Part shown: piece after piece, positions 1-9,876 of the stretch | How the letters are laid out: every line of letters starts with the position of its first letter | How positions within the stretch are numbered: position 1 is the stretch's first letter | Source: Methylobacterium sp. UNC378MF | GTDB lineage: Bacteria; Pseudomonadota; Alphaproteobacteria; Rhizobiales; Beijerinckiaceae | Assembly: GCF_900103195.1 (NCBI RefSeq) | Contig: NZ_FMWU01000004.1 | Coordinates: forward strand, 1 to 64,000 | Length of the DNA stretch: 64,000 nucleotides | Direction of reading: 5' to 3' | The notes under the pieces: model-generated | The model's database searches: none | The model's input: only the letters and a program-made list of their open reading frames with translations | Told to the model about the DNA's origin: nothing | Translations under genes and position numbers: made by a program

Positions 1-456
<456 letters not shown>

Positions 457-523
457 CGGCCGGGCTCGCCTGAGGCGGCCCGAGGATCCATATGGCGCGC
501 ATCCGCACTCGGAGAGGCGCGCC

Positions 524-2005
524 GTGAAGACCTATCAGCTCTACATCGATGGGCAGTTCGTCGATCCGGTCGAAGGCTCGTGGTTGGAGTCCATCGACCC
601 CTACCGCGGCGAGCCCTGGGCCCGGATCCCCCGTGCCGGGCGGTCGGACGTCGACTTGGCGGTGGCCGCCGCCAAGCGCGCCATGTGGGAGGGCCCCTGG
701 GCTACCATGACGGCCTCCGCCCGAGGGAAGATCCTGCGTCGGATCGGCGACCTCGTGGAGCGCGAAGCCAAGGCGCTGGCCGAGGTCGAGGTCCGTGACA
801 ACGGCAAGCTGTTTGCCGAGATGTACGGCCAGACCCGCTACCAGCCGGAATGGTGGTGGTACTATGCGGGCCTCGCCGACAAGGTCGAGGGCGCGCAGGT
901 GCCGATCGATAAGCCCGAGACCTTCGCGTTCACCCGGCACGAGCCGGTGGGCGTGGTCGGAGCGCTGACGGCGTGGAACTCGCCGCTCCTGTTCGTCGCC
1001 TGGAAATGCGCCCCCGCGCTCGCGGCAGGCTGCGCGGTCGTGGTGAAGCCTTCCGAGTTCGCGTCCGCCAGCACGCTGGAATTCGCCCGCCTGACCAAGG
1101 AGGCCGGGCTGCCCGACGGCATGTTCAACGTCGTCACCGGCTTCGGCGGTGAGGCCGGTACCGCCATCGTCGAGCATCCGGACGTCGCCAAGATCACCTT
1201 CACGGGCTCCGACGTCACCGGGGCGAAGGTCTACGAGGCCGCCGCGCGGCAGATCAAGCGCGTCTCCCTGGAGCTCGGCGGGAAGTCGCCCAACATCGTC
1301 TTCGCCGACGCCGACTTGAAGGCCGCGGCCGCGGGGGCGATCTCGGGCATCTTCGCGGCCACCGGGCAGACCTGCATCGCCGGCTCGCGCCTGCTGGTGC
1401 AGAACAGCATCCGCCAGGAATTCACCGAGCGCCTGGTCGAGCTTGCCCGCACCGCCAAGCTCGGCGACCCGATGCAGTCGGACACCAATATCGGGCCGAT
1501 CACGACGCCGCCCCAGTACACGAAGGTGCTCGACTACATCGCGCTCGCCAAGAGCGAGGGCGCGCGCTGCGTCTTCGGCGGCAATCCCGCTTCCGGTCCC
1601 GGCGTGCTCGGCGGCCAGTTCGTCGAGCCGACGATCTTCACGGGCGTCACGAACGACATGCGCATCGCCCAGGAGGAGGTGTTCGGCCCGGTCCTGTCGA
1701 TCATCGGCTTCGAGGACGAGGCCGAGGCGCTGAAGGTCGGCAACGACGTGATCTACGGGCTCGCGGCCGGCGTCTGGACCCAGGATATCGGCCGCGCCAT
1801 GCGCATGTCGAAGGGGCTGCGGGCCGGGACCGTCTGGGTGAATACCTACCGGGCTGTGAGCTACATGATGCCGTTCGGCGGCATGAAGCGCTCGGGCATC
1901 GGCCGCGAGAGCGGCATCGAGGCGATCCGCGAGTATCTGGAGACCAAGAGCGTGTGGATCTCCACGAGCCGCGACGCGCCGGAGAACCCCTTCGTCATGC
2001 GCTGA
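524..2005 (+). CDS. NAD(P)-dependent aldehyde dehydrogenase
   Basis: A 493-residue aldehyde dehydrogenase of normal length, oxidising an aldehyde to the acid in the cytosol. The GTG start at 524 follows the SD GGAGAGG at 511-517. The oxyanion Asn is in TAWNSPL (about N152), the cofactor-binding Lys in VVKPSE (about K175), the general base Glu in LELGGKSPN (E250), and the nucleophilic Cys in GQTCIAGSR (C284). It lies 67 nt after the GDP-mannose dehydratase and ends at a strong hairpin. The substrate cannot be read from sequence. Neighbours hint at, but do not prove, a role linked to sugar metabolism. Confidence 0.93.
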   Translation: MKTYQLYIDGQFVDPVEGSWLESIDPYRGEPWARIPRAGRSDVDLAVAAAKRAMWEGPWATMTASARGKILRRIGDLVEREAKALAEVEVRDNGKLFAEMYGQTRYQPEWWWYYAGLADKVEGAQVPIDKPETFAFTRHEPVGVVGALTAWNSPLLFVAWKCAPALAAGCAVVVKPSEFASASTLEFARLTKEAGLPDGMFNVVTGFGGEAGTAIVEHPDVAKITFTGSDVTGAKVYEAAARQIKRVSLELGGKSPNIVFADADLKAAAAGAISGIFAATGQTCIAGSRLLVQNSIRQEFTERLVELARTAKLGDPMQSDTNIGPITTPPQYTKVLDYIALAKSEGARCVFGGNPASGPGVLGGQFVEPTIFTGVTNDMRIAQEEVFGPVLSIIGFEDEAEALKVGNDVIYGLAAGVWTQDIGRAMRMSKGLRAGTVWVNTYRAVSYMMPFGGMKRSGIGRESGIEAIREYLETKSVWISTSRDAPENPFVMR

Positions 2006-2012
2006 GCGTGCA

Positions 2013-2042
2013 GGCCGCGCCGCGCTCCGTCGCGGCGCGGCC
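2013..2042. terminator. Perfect 12-bp stem-loop between convergent genes
   Basis: GGCCGCGCCGCG (2013-2024), a six-base loop, then its exact complement at 2031-2042. It starts 8 bases after the aldehyde dehydrogenase stop and ends 2 bases before the stop of the convergent O-antigen ligase gene. There is no T-tract on either side, so termination efficiency is uncertain. Position and symmetry favour a bidirectional terminator. Confidence 0.6.
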
Positions 2043-2043
2043 C

Positions 2044-3288
2044 CTATCCCGGAGCCAATTGCGCGCGGTCCGGCGGCAGCGCGAGGGATGCGAGGATGAA
2101 GCCCATGAAGAAGAGGAAGTACTGGTTGACCGACAGCTCCTCGAACATCAGCGACGGGATCAAGAACACCGCGCTGTAGGTCAGGAACGGCCCGAACGCG
2201 GCGGGCGCCAGCAGGATCCGCCCGAGGCCGGCGATCAGCAGCAGCGCCGTGGCGATGCCGCTCTGGAGCGCCAGCGAAACGAAGCCGTTATGGGGCGTCA
2301 CGAGGCCCGTCAGCGCCTGCAGCTCCTCCCGGCGGGCGACCTCGCCGACGCCGAACGGGTACGCGATGACGAGCTGGAGTGCGGTCACGCCGGACAGGAA
2401 CCGCTCGTCGAAATTGCCCGTGACGTTGTGGTCCTCGGCGAAGCGCCTCTCGATCGCCTGGGACAGGGTCCCAGGCAGCGGGATCTCCCCCGTTACAGCC
2501 CAGACCACGAGGAGGGCGCCCAGGACGCCGAACGCGGCCAGTACGGCGGGCGCCTTGAGGTTCCGCCACATCAGCAGGCCGAGGAACAGCAACGGCATGA
2601 ATAGGCCGGCGCGGTTGTTGGTGAACGGGAAGCTCGCCAGGAGGGCCGCGAAGTAGGCGAGGTAGATGGTCTTCAAGCGATAGCGCAGGCTGAGCAGCAG
2701 GGCCGCGGCCCCGGCCAGCGCGAAGACGTGGCCAGTCTCGTTGCCGGAGGCCCAGAGGCCGCCCTGCTTGTCCTGCACGAACAGCTTCAGCTCCTCGTCG
2801 AGCCCGTCCGTGGGGACCGCGAGCCCGAACCGGTCGAGCTGCATGCCGGACGCGGCGAGCAGCAGCACCGCGAGGGAGGCGAGCATGCCGGCGAGCAGGC
2901 CGACGCAGAACGCATCCTCGACGCGCCGGTCGCGGAACATCACCAGCAGGATGAACGCCTGAACCACGTAGAGCAGCAGGACGAGGGTCAGGTAGACGTC
3001 GCCTGCCTGCTTGTGCGCCTTCAGCACCAGCGAGGCCGCGATCAGCGCCAGGATGCCGGTGAGGGGCGCGGCCTGCCGCACCGCCTCCGCGACGACGGCG
3101 CGGCGTAAGCCCAGCCAGGGGATGAGCAGGAACGGCAGCAGGTCGGACAGGCGCTGGAACGGCAGCCCGAAGGTCGAGGTCAGGACATTGAAGTTCAGGG
3201 CGGCGCCGAGCAGGAACACGGCGACGCGGTCCGGGAGGAGGGACGCGGCCGGCGCACTCGTTCCGATCGGCAACGCCTGTCCCGCCAT
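2044..3288 (-). CDS. O-antigen ligase / Wzy-type polymerase family membrane protein
   Basis: A polytopic inner-membrane protein of about 414 residues in the O-antigen ligase (Wzy_C) superfamily, which polymerises or transfers undecaprenyl-linked glycans on the periplasmic side. About ten or more hydrophobic segments are visible. The typical C-terminal periplasmic signature is present: GVGEVARR followed by LVTPHNGFVSLALQSG, containing the conserved P-H-N-G. I place the start at the ATG at 3288, because a longer form from 3366 adds a charged, low-complexity leader. It is the last gene of the minus-strand polysaccharide run, about 100 nt after the flippase gene. Ligase and polymerase cannot be separated by sequence alone. 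Confidence 0.8.
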   Translation of the reverse strand: MAGQALPIGTSAPAASLLPDRVAVFLLGAALNFNVLTSTFGLPFQRLSDLLPFLLIPWLGLRRAVVAEAVRQAAPLTGILALIAASLVLKAHKQAGDVYLTLVLLLYVVQAFILLVMFRDRRVEDAFCVGLLAGMLASLAVLLLAASGMQLDRFGLAVPTDGLDEELKLFVQDKQGGLWASGNETGHVFALAGAAALLLSLRYRLKTIYLAYFAALLASFPFTNNRAGLFMPLLFLGLLMWRNLKAPAVLAAFGVLGALLVVWAVTGEIPLPGTLSQAIERRFAEDHNVTGNFDERFLSGVTALQLVIAYPFGVGEVARREELQALTGLVTPHNGFVSLALQSGIATALLLIAGLGRILLAPAAFGPFLTYSAVFLIPSLMFEELSVNQYFLFFMGFILASLALPPDRAQLAPG

Positions 3289-3388
3289 CGTCCTGCACCG
3301 TCCCCGCGTACCTGCCGGCGATGAATCCTCCGCCGGTTGCGGCCTTCGGCGGGCAGTGTCGCCCACAAAGGTTGGCGGAGAGTGCAGA

Positions 3389-4900
3389 TCAGGCAGGGCG
3401 CCTGAGGAAGTGACCGACGGCCGTGCGGAGCGTGCCGCGCATGAAGACCCAGGCGAGGCCCAGATAGGCCGCGATCCCGACTCCGACGGCCGCGAACAGG
3501 CCGATCCGGTCCCCGATGGCAGCGTGAATCGGATCCTGGACGAGCAGCACGAGCCCGGCCATCGCGCCGGCGCAGAGCGTGATCGGCGCGAGGAGCCGGA
3601 CGAGCCGCCCGTTCGTGACCGGGACGACGTGCCCGGCGCTGGCGACGATCGCGGGCGTGAACAGGTAGGCCCGCGCGACGTGTCCGGCGGCCAGGGCGGC
3701 GAGGCCGAAGGGCGCGGTCACGAGTGCCGCCACGGCGCCGAGGCCGAACTGCGCGCCGGCGAGCCGCAGCGCCGTGCCGTTGCGTCCCAGGGCGGTGAAG
3801 ATCATCCACAGCATCGAGGTGGCGACGAATTCCGGAGCGAGGTGCGCCAGCGTCCGCAGCACCGGCGCCGCGTCGTGCCACTGGTCGCCGAACAGGAACG
3901 GGATGAGGGTCGGGGCCACGGCCGCCATGCCGAAGAAGGCCGGCACGGCCAGGAACGCCGAGGCCTCGGTGAAGCCGTGGAAGGCCGCGGCCAGCTCGCC
4001 CGGCCGGTCCTGGAGGCGCGCGTAGGTGGTCAGCCCGACCGTGGTCAGAGGGATGACCGCCACCTGGCTTACGAGGTCGATGCAGCGCCACGCGAGGCGC
4101 AGGTAGCCGACATCGGTCGCGGACAGGAAGTAGGCCGCGATCACCTCCTGGCTCCGGATCGAGGCGACGAGCAGCAGGTAGGTGCAGAACAGCCGCGAGC
4201 CGAACGCGATCTGCTCGCGCACGGAGGCGAGGTGCAGCCGCAGGGGCGGGATCCAGCGGGCCGCCGCCCAGGTCAGGAGCGTGGTCGCGGTCGCGGCGAC
4301 GAGCCGCTGGATGACCAAGCTCCAGACGCCGTAGCCTTCGAGGGCCAGCACGAGGGCCGCGGCTCCGCCGAGGATGTTGGCGCCGAGCGCCCGCAGGGCG
4401 AGCTTGCGGAAGCCGAAGCTCCGCTGGAGCCGCGCCTCGTGGATCGCGCCCGCGGCCGTGATCACGAAGCAGGCCGAGAGCGCGCAGAGGACCGGTTGCA
4501 GCGCCGGCAGGTCGAAGATCCAGGCGATCGGGCCGGCCAGGGCCACGAGGCCCACGGCGCACAGGACGCCCGTGGCGAGCATCACCCAGAAGGCGGTGGC
4601 GGCGAAGTCCTCGTCGAGGTCGGCGCGCTGGACCACCGCGTCGGGCAGGCCGCACCGGGCCACGATCTGCAGGATGTCGATGAAGACGGCGGCGATCGCC
4701 ACCATCCCGAACTCGGCGGGCCCGATGAGGCGGGCGAGCACGAGGAACACGCCGAAGCTCAGGACGACGTTGCCCACGGAGGCGACCGCCACCCAGCGCG
4801 CAGCGTCGAACGAGCGGCGCGTCACCGCGGCGCCGGAGGCGAGCCCCGGCTCCTCTTCGGCGGCGGCCGCCTCCGACAGGGCCGGCGCGGCGGCGCTCAA
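3389..4900 (-). CDS. Wzx-type polysaccharide flippase (MOP superfamily)
   Basis: A 503-residue polytopic membrane protein with regularly spaced hydrophobic segments from about residue 35 onward, matching the polysaccharide biosynthesis export family that flips undecaprenyl-diphosphate-linked repeat units. The segment VLARLIGPAEFGMVAIA near residue 55 is typical of the family's first helices, and a lipopolysaccharide-transporter-like helix pattern continues to the C-terminus. The start is TTG at 4900, overlapping the TGA of the upstream glycosyltransferase as TTGA, which suggests coupled translation. The SD is weak. With the neighbouring polymerase/ligase and chain-length regulator it completes a Wzx/Wzy-type assembly set. 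Confidence 0.87.
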   Translation of the reverse strand: MSAAAPALSEAAAAEEEPGLASGAAVTRRSFDAARWVAVASVGNVVLSFGVFLVLARLIGPAEFGMVAIAAVFIDILQIVARCGLPDAVVQRADLDEDFAATAFWVMLATGVLCAVGLVALAGPIAWIFDLPALQPVLCALSACFVITAAGAIHEARLQRSFGFRKLALRALGANILGGAAALVLALEGYGVWSLVIQRLVAATATTLLTWAAARWIPPLRLHLASVREQIAFGSRLFCTYLLLVASIRSQEVIAAYFLSATDVGYLRLAWRCIDLVSQVAVIPLTTVGLTTYARLQDRPGELAAAFHGFTEASAFLAVPAFFGMAAVAPTLIPFLFGDQWHDAAPVLRTLAHLAPEFVATSMLWMIFTALGRNGTALRLAGAQFGLGAVAALVTAPFGLAALAAGHVARAYLFTPAIVASAGHVVPVTNGRLVRLLAPITLCAGAMAGLVLLVQDPIHAAIGDRIGLFAAVGVGIAAYLGLAWVFMRGTLRTAVGHFLRRPA

Positions 4901-6234
4901 GGCCTAGACGCCCGACGCTCGGCGACGAGTTCGGCGTACAGATCGATGTACTTCTCGGCGACGCGTTGCGAGGTGGATTCGCGGATGACGTGCTGGAAGG
5001 AGCGCTCGTCGGGCAAGTCGCCGCGGCCGCGGGCGATCACGGTCCGCAGCCGCGCGGCGAGGTCCGCGTCATCGCCCGGGGTGAACAGCCAGTCGGCGTT
5101 GTCCTCGCCGATCAGCTCGGGGATCCCGCCCGAGGCCGCCCCGATGACCGGAACGCCCATCGTGTAGGCCTCGTAGATCGTCCGCGGCGAGGGCTCGGCC
5201 CAAAACGACGGGACGATGAGCACGTCGATGGCGCTGAGGAACTCGGCGGGCTTCGCCCAGCCGACGAACTCGATCGGCAGTCCCTCGGCCTGGGCCTTGA
5301 AGCGCTCGATCGAGTCGTCCATCGCGTGGCCGGCGACGAGGCAGCGCCAGTCGCCGGGGCCGATCCGCCGGAAGGCGTCGATCATCGTGCCGACCCCCTT
5401 CTCGGTGTTGATCCGGCCGAGATAGCCGAAGGTCATCGGCTGGCCGGTCCGGTCGATCCGGCGCCGAGCCTCCGGGTCGCCCTCGGGGACGGTGCAGGAA
5501 TAGAAGATCACCCGGCGCCGCTCGGGCGCAAGATGCGCGAACAACCCGTGATCGACGTGGGTCTTGAGGATCTCGGTCCCGACGCTGACGACGGCGTCCA
5601 CCGAACGGTTGGTGATCTGCTTGGCGGCGTTGACCACCTTGCAGCCCAGGTGCCAGCGGTCGCACGGCTTGCCGTCCTTGAACATCGCGGCGTTGCCGCA
5701 GATCAGGTCGTATTCGCAGACCGTATGGACGATCGGGATCCCGCGCTTGGCCGCCTCGCGCCAGACCAGGGTCGAGACGTCGAGCAGCGAGTGCGTGTTG
5801 ACGATGTCGGGCCGGAAATCGTCGAGGACGCGGCCGAACTCGGCCGCGACAGCGAAGTTCCATTGCTGCTTGAGCTTGGCCCAGGCGCGGCCGAACCGGG
5901 TGGCCTTGGGCCAATCCTCCAGCCAGAAATCGTTGTGGTGCGCCATGCGGTAGACGGTGACGCCGCCGCGCACGCTCTTGGGCTCCGGCTCCCGAGCGAT
6001 GCAGGCCGCCGCAACCGTATGGCCGGCCGCGACCAGCTCCTCGGCGAGATGCTCCACGGAGCGCTCGGCGCCGCCCACGATGTAGGGCGGGTAGAGGGCG
6101 CTGAGATGCAGGATCCGTAAGGGGCCGGTCACCGCGCGCGCGGCGGCCTGATCCCTCGGCCGGTCCTGGCCCTGGGAGCGCGGCTCCTCCGCGCGAACCC
6201 GGGCATAGTTCGAGGACAGGGTCGGGGTGATCAT
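4897..6234 (-). CDS. GT4-family glycosyltransferase
   Basis: A 445-residue GT-B fold glycosyltransferase, probably cytosolic at the inner membrane face, adding a sugar to the lipid-linked repeat. The N-terminal acceptor domain begins ILHLSALYPPYIVGGAERS, with the GGAE loop usual in GT4. The C-terminal donor domain carries the EX7E motif in AEPSPRTIYEAY and a GVPVIGAASGGIPE segment. I choose the ATG at 6234, which overlaps the upstream stop as ATGA; a GTG at 6243 would add three residues. Sequence and organisation resemble the next gene upstream, so the two may be diverged paralogues. Donor and linkage are unknown. Confidence 0.88.
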   Translation of the reverse strand: MITPTLSSNYARVRAEEPRSQGQDRPRDQAAARAVTGPLRILHLSALYPPYIVGGAERSVEHLAEELVAAGHTVAAACIAREPEPKSVRGGVTVYRMAHHNDFWLEDWPKATRFGRAWAKLKQQWNFAVAAEFGRVLDDFRPDIVNTHSLLDVSTLVWREAAKRGIPIVHTVCEYDLICGNAAMFKDGKPCDRWHLGCKVVNAAKQITNRSVDAVVSVGTEILKTHVDHGLFAHLAPERRRVIFYSCTVPEGDPEARRRIDRTGQPMTFGYLGRINTEKGVGTMIDAFRRIGPGDWRCLVAGHAMDDSIERFKAQAEGLPIEFVGWAKPAEFLSAIDVLIVPSFWAEPSPRTIYEAYTMGVPVIGAASGGIPELIGEDNADWLFTPGDDADLAARLRTVIARGRGDLPDERSFQHVIRESTSQRVAEKYIDLYAELVAERRASRP

Positions 6235-7487
6235 GGACGGCACTCGCTGAGGTGCGGGCGCTCCGCATGCGCGGAAAGCTCGGAAAGCGGTTCGAGGCAG
6301 GCCGCGTCGCGGGTCGCGGCGTAGAGGTCGAGATAGGCGGCCGCGACGGCGACCGGATCGGTGCCGGCGCGGATGCGGGCGGCGCGGGCGAGCCCCTCGG
6401 CGAGGCGAGCCGGCTCCGCGACGATCCGGGTCATCGCGCTGGCGAGTGCCGGGGCATCGCCTGACGGCACGAGCCAGGGGCCCGGCCCGATCTGCTCCCC
6501 GATGCCGCCGGTCGCGGTTCCGATCACCGGGACGCCGCGCCCATAGGCCTCTGCAACCGTGCGGCCGAAAGGCTCGGGCCAGATCGGCGGCACCACGAGG
6601 CAGTCGAGGCCGTCGAGGAAGGCATCGCGCTCCGTGTAGCCCAGGAAGGTCACGGGCAGACCCTCGGCCAGGGCGCGGTAGCGATCCAACCCGTCAACGG
6701 CGCGGCCGGCGACCGCAAGCCGCCAGCCTTCCTCCGGCAGCCTTCGACAGGCTTCGAGGAGGATGTCGAAGCCCTTGGCCGGCTCGATCCGCCCCAGATA
6801 GCCGAACCGCACCGGCTTACCCGGCTGCCGTCGGCGCCGCGCCGCCGGCGGCCCGGGGTGGATCGGATTCCAGATCACCCGGCGCAGCGACGGCGGCACC
6901 GCGGTGAAGAAGCCGGCGTCGAGGTGGCAGTCGAGAATGTCAGAGCCCACGGCGGAAACCGCCGTCACCGCGCTCTGGCAGCGCCGATGGGATTCGCCGT
7001 ATACGCGGCATTTGAGATGCTGGCCGCCACAGGGCCGGCCGTGGCGCACCATCGCGCCGTTCGTGCAGAGGCTGGTGAAGTCGTGCAGCGTGTGCACGAT
7101 CGGCACCCCGAACCGCCGGAGCATCGGCCAGAGTGCCGGCGGCAGCTCAGAGATCGAATGCGTGTTCACGAGGTCGGGAGCGAAGTCCCGGACCGCCTGC
7201 GCCATCCGGTCGAGGGCGTGGCGGTTCCACTGCGCGGCGAGCTTGTAGCGGATGCGGTCGAGCCGGCCGCGCTGCGTCCAGTCGAGGATGTGGAACGGGG
7301 TCCCGTACCCGGTGCGGTACACGGTGACGCCGTCCTGCAAGACAGGCTCGCATTCCGTCCGCGCGGCGCAGGCGACGGCGACGTCGTGCCCCAGCGCCGC
7401 CTGGGTCCGAGCAAGCGTCTCGACCATGAGTTCGGCGCCACCAACCTGTTCGGGCGGGTAGAGCGAGTTAAGGTGCAGGATGCGCAT
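6231..7487 (-). CDS. GT4-family glycosyltransferase
   Basis: A 418-residue GT-B glycosyltransferase. The start is ATG at 7487, chosen because AGGAGGTG lies just upstream and the protein then begins directly with the GT4 N-terminal strand, MRILHLNSLYPPEQVGGAE. The donor-site EX7E motif is in PEPFGRTVAEAY, followed by GVPVIGTATGGIGEQI. Its 5' end overlaps the upstream glycosyltransferase gene by 20 nt and its stop overlaps the next start as ATGA, so the run is tightly coupled. It resembles the 4897-6234 product throughout, including a Cys-containing middle section around TLHDFTSLCTNG. Sugar specificity is not readable. Confidence 0.88.
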   Translation of the reverse strand: MRILHLNSLYPPEQVGGAELMVETLARTQAALGHDVAVACAARTECEPVLQDGVTVYRTGYGTPFHILDWTQRGRLDRIRYKLAAQWNRHALDRMAQAVRDFAPDLVNTHSISELPPALWPMLRRFGVPIVHTLHDFTSLCTNGAMVRHGRPCGGQHLKCRVYGESHRRCQSAVTAVSAVGSDILDCHLDAGFFTAVPPSLRRVIWNPIHPGPPAARRRRQPGKPVRFGYLGRIEPAKGFDILLEACRRLPEEGWRLAVAGRAVDGLDRYRALAEGLPVTFLGYTERDAFLDGLDCLVVPPIWPEPFGRTVAEAYGRGVPVIGTATGGIGEQIGPGPWLVPSGDAPALASAMTRIVAEPARLAEGLARAARIRAGTDPVAVAAAYLDLYAATRDAACLEPLSELSAHAERPHLSECRP

Positions 7488-8604
7488 GGGACACCTCCTG
7501 GGCGGATCGCGCCGGTACGCCGTCCCGCATCGCCTCGAGCAGCAGGCTCTCGTAGCGGCGGGCGGTCTCGGCCCAATCATACCGGCGGACATTGTCGCGG
7601 CCTCGCGCGATCAGCGAGGAGCGGAGGCCGGGCTCGTCGAGCAGCCGGCGCAGGCATGCGGTGAGCGCGGCGGCGTCGGCAGGATCGAAGGTTAGGGCGC
7701 CGGACCCGGCGATCTCGGGGGTCGCAGACCGGTCCGAGCAGATGACCGGACAATCCAGCGCCTGAGCCTCCAGCACGGGCAGGCAGAAACCCTCGGCGAA
7801 GGACGGGACGCACAGGCACAGCGCCCCGCGGTAGAGGGCGGCAAGCTCGTTGTCGCCGATCCGTGACAGGCGTGTCAGCGGAACCTGCGCACCGCCGAGG
7901 GCCGCGGCGATCGCCTCGTCGGGATCCTCGCCCACGTGGACGATCCCAAGTCCCGGGCGCCCGAGCCCCGCCACGGCCCGCGCGAGGGTCGCGAAGTTCT
8001 TGTTGTACAGGGCGTTGCCAACCGCCAGCACGAAGGGCCCGGCTGGGATCCCGGTCGCGGGCGCATGGAGCGCCGGATCGAGCATCGCCGCGGACGGTAC
8101 GGTGTGGGCGCGGCCACGGAGCTGCGGGTAGAAATGTTCAAGGTCGCGCCGGGTCGCCTCCGACACGGCGATCACCCGGGCACTGCTGCCGAGGACGAGC
8201 CGGAAGATCGGATCGGTGGTCAGGGCCTCGCGGGAGTGGAGGCGGTCGGCCAGCGTACGGAAATAGAGGTCGTGGACGACGCTGACCCGCGCGCGGCCGC
8301 CGAAGGCAGCGCCATAGGGATCGGCGTTCAGCACCACGTCGATGTGCTTGGCGCGGCACAGCCGCGGGATCGTGAGCATCTGGCACAGGACGTCGAGCAG
8401 CATGACCCGCGGGCGTGGCACCGTGACGATCTCGATACGGTCTCGGATCGCTGCCGGCAGCTGATCGCGACTCCAGGGGGAGCGGAGCACGACCGAGAAG
8501 GTGCCGCGCGCGACCAGGCCGGCGATCACCCGGAAGGCGACGAGCGCGACGCCCGAGGGCCGACCGCCATACTGGCTCGGCATGTTAACGAGGACGCGCG
8601 GCAT
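7468..8604 (-). CDS. GT4-family glycosyltransferase
   Basis: A 378-residue glycosyltransferase with two Rossmann-like halves. The N-terminal MPRVLVNMPSQYGGRPSGV gives the acceptor domain, and SFAEGFCLPVLEAQALDCP carries the donor EX7E pattern, followed by CSDRSATPEIAG. This C-terminal pattern is close to the mannosyltransferase-like WbdA/MtfB group of GT4, but donor identity is inference. The start ATG is at 8604. It overlaps the downstream glycosyltransferase gene by 20 nt and follows the next upstream gene by 45 nt. It acts in building the repeat unit encoded by this cluster. Confidence 0.86.
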   Translation of the reverse strand: MPRVLVNMPSQYGGRPSGVALVAFRVIAGLVARGTFSVVLRSPWSRDQLPAAIRDRIEIVTVPRPRVMLLDVLCQMLTIPRLCRAKHIDVVLNADPYGAAFGGRARVSVVHDLYFRTLADRLHSREALTTDPIFRLVLGSSARVIAVSEATRRDLEHFYPQLRGRAHTVPSAAMLDPALHAPATGIPAGPFVLAVGNALYNKNFATLARAVAGLGRPGLGIVHVGEDPDEAIAAALGGAQVPLTRLSRIGDNELAALYRGALCLCVPSFAEGFCLPVLEAQALDCPVICSDRSATPEIAGSGALTFDPADAAALTACLRRLLDEPGLRSSLIARGRDNVRRYDWAETARRYESLLLEAMRDGVPARSAQEVSHAHPAP

Positions 8605-8649
8605 GGCGGCTCGGTTGGCTCCATTCGAGGTCGGCAGACCGTCGGCCCG

Positions 8650-9876
8650 TCAGGTGCGGCCGACGGCCTCGAGGATGAGATCGGCGAGGTCGTGCTGCAT
8701 CCGGCTCGCGCCGTAGCGGGACAGCGCCCGCGCCCGCGCGCGATCGGTTCGTGCCGCGTAGGCATCCGGATTGCCGAGCAGCTCCGACAGGGCCGCCGCG
8801 AGGCGATCCGGCCGCCGCGGCGGAACCAGGGTTCCGGTCGCTTCGCCGTCGAGGATCTCCGCCGAGGCGCCAGTATCTGTGGCGATTACCGGCACCCCGG
8901 CGAGCATCGCCTCGACGAGGGTGCGTCCGAACGGCTCCGGATCGACCGAGGGATGCACGACCACGTCGACCGCCTGCATCAGCCGGGGAACATCGTCCCG
9001 CTGACCGAGGAACAGGATGCGGTCCGACAATCCGCGCGCCGCCGCGAGGTCACGCAGATGCGCCGCGTAGGAATCCTCGCCGAACAGTGGCGCGCCGACG
9101 ACGATGCAGCGCAGGCCGGGCAGCGTTGCCAGGGCGTCGATCAGTACGTCCTGCCCCTTCCAGGGCGCGATGCGGCTGAACACTCCGACGAGGGGGCCCG
9201 CCGGCAGGCCGAGTTCCGCGCGCAGAGACGCTGCCGGGCGGGGATCGCGCTCGAGGTCGAGGCCGTTCGGAACTACGCGGACCAGGGACCGGCGTCCGCC
9301 AGCCGAAACGAACGCTCGTGCCGCTGCCTCCGACGGTACGATCACCCGGGCGGCGCTGAGATTGGCGAGGCGCACCTGCAGAATGCGCTGCGCCCGGCCG
9401 AAATGCGCGCTGTCGAGGATGTCGTGCAGGTGCCAAATCAGGGGGCGACCGACTGCGCGCGCGGCGAGGGCCGACAGGAGGAAGGCCTTCTGCGAATTGG
9501 CGTAGACGACGTCACAGCGACGCGCCGCCCGTGCGATCTCCACCATCAGGGCGCCGAGCCGGCCGAGCAGCGGCAGGGCGCTCAGGGGAGAGGCATCTCG
9601 CCGGAGCGCCGTCAGGGCCGTCCGGCGATGGGCGAGGCGGATCTCCAGTCCCTGGCCGCGCAGCGCCTCCGCGAGGGTGCCGTCTTCGAACAAGAAGGCC
9701 GTCGAGCCGGTCCAGGGCTGAACCGCGTCGCGCAGCACCAGCTCCGCCCCCGACATGGTGCCGGTGTGACTGACGAACAGAACGCGGGGGCGCGCGGCGC
9801 GCCCGGACGGCGCGGACCGCGCCCGGCCGATGGGCTCGCGCTCGGAGAGCGCCTCGTCGGGAAGAACCTCGGTCAT
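8650..9876 (-). CDS. GT4-family glycosyltransferase
   Basis: A 408-residue GT-B glycosyltransferase. After about 30 variable residues the first domain begins RVLFVSHTGTMSGAELVLRD, with the SGAE loop. The donor domain contains PEPFGRTLVEAMLAGVPVI (EX7E) and ATDTGASAEI. The phosphate-binding FSRIAPWKGQDVLIDA is clear. The start ATG at 9876 overlaps the stop of the tyrosine kinase gene as ATGA, so translation is probably coupled to the chain-length regulator. Donor and acceptor are unknown. Confidence 0.88.
   Translation of the reverse strand: MTEVLPDEALSEREPIGRARSAPSGRAARPRVLFVSHTGTMSGAELVLRDAVQPWTGSTAFLFEDGTLAEALRGQGLEIRLAHRRTALTALRRDASPLSALPLLGRLGALMVEIARAARRCDVVYANSQKAFLLSALAARAVGRPLIWHLHDILDSAHFGRAQRILQVRLANLSAARVIVPSEAAARAFVSAGGRRSLVRVVPNGLDLERDPRPAASLRAELGLPAGPLVGVFSRIAPWKGQDVLIDALATLPGLRCIVVGAPLFGEDSYAAHLRDLAAARGLSDRILFLGQRDDVPRLMQAVDVVVHPSVDPEPFGRTLVEAMLAGVPVIATDTGASAEILDGEATGTLVPPRRPDRLAAALSELLGNPDAYAARTDRARARALSRYGASRMQHDLADLILEAVGRT

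Noticed and set aside
3011..5167. Very long plus-strand open frame (over 700 codons) opposite the ligase and flippase genes
   Set aside because: Arg/Gly/Glu-rich, no domain, no SD, and exactly antisense to two well-supported genes; a product of high GC in third codon positions.
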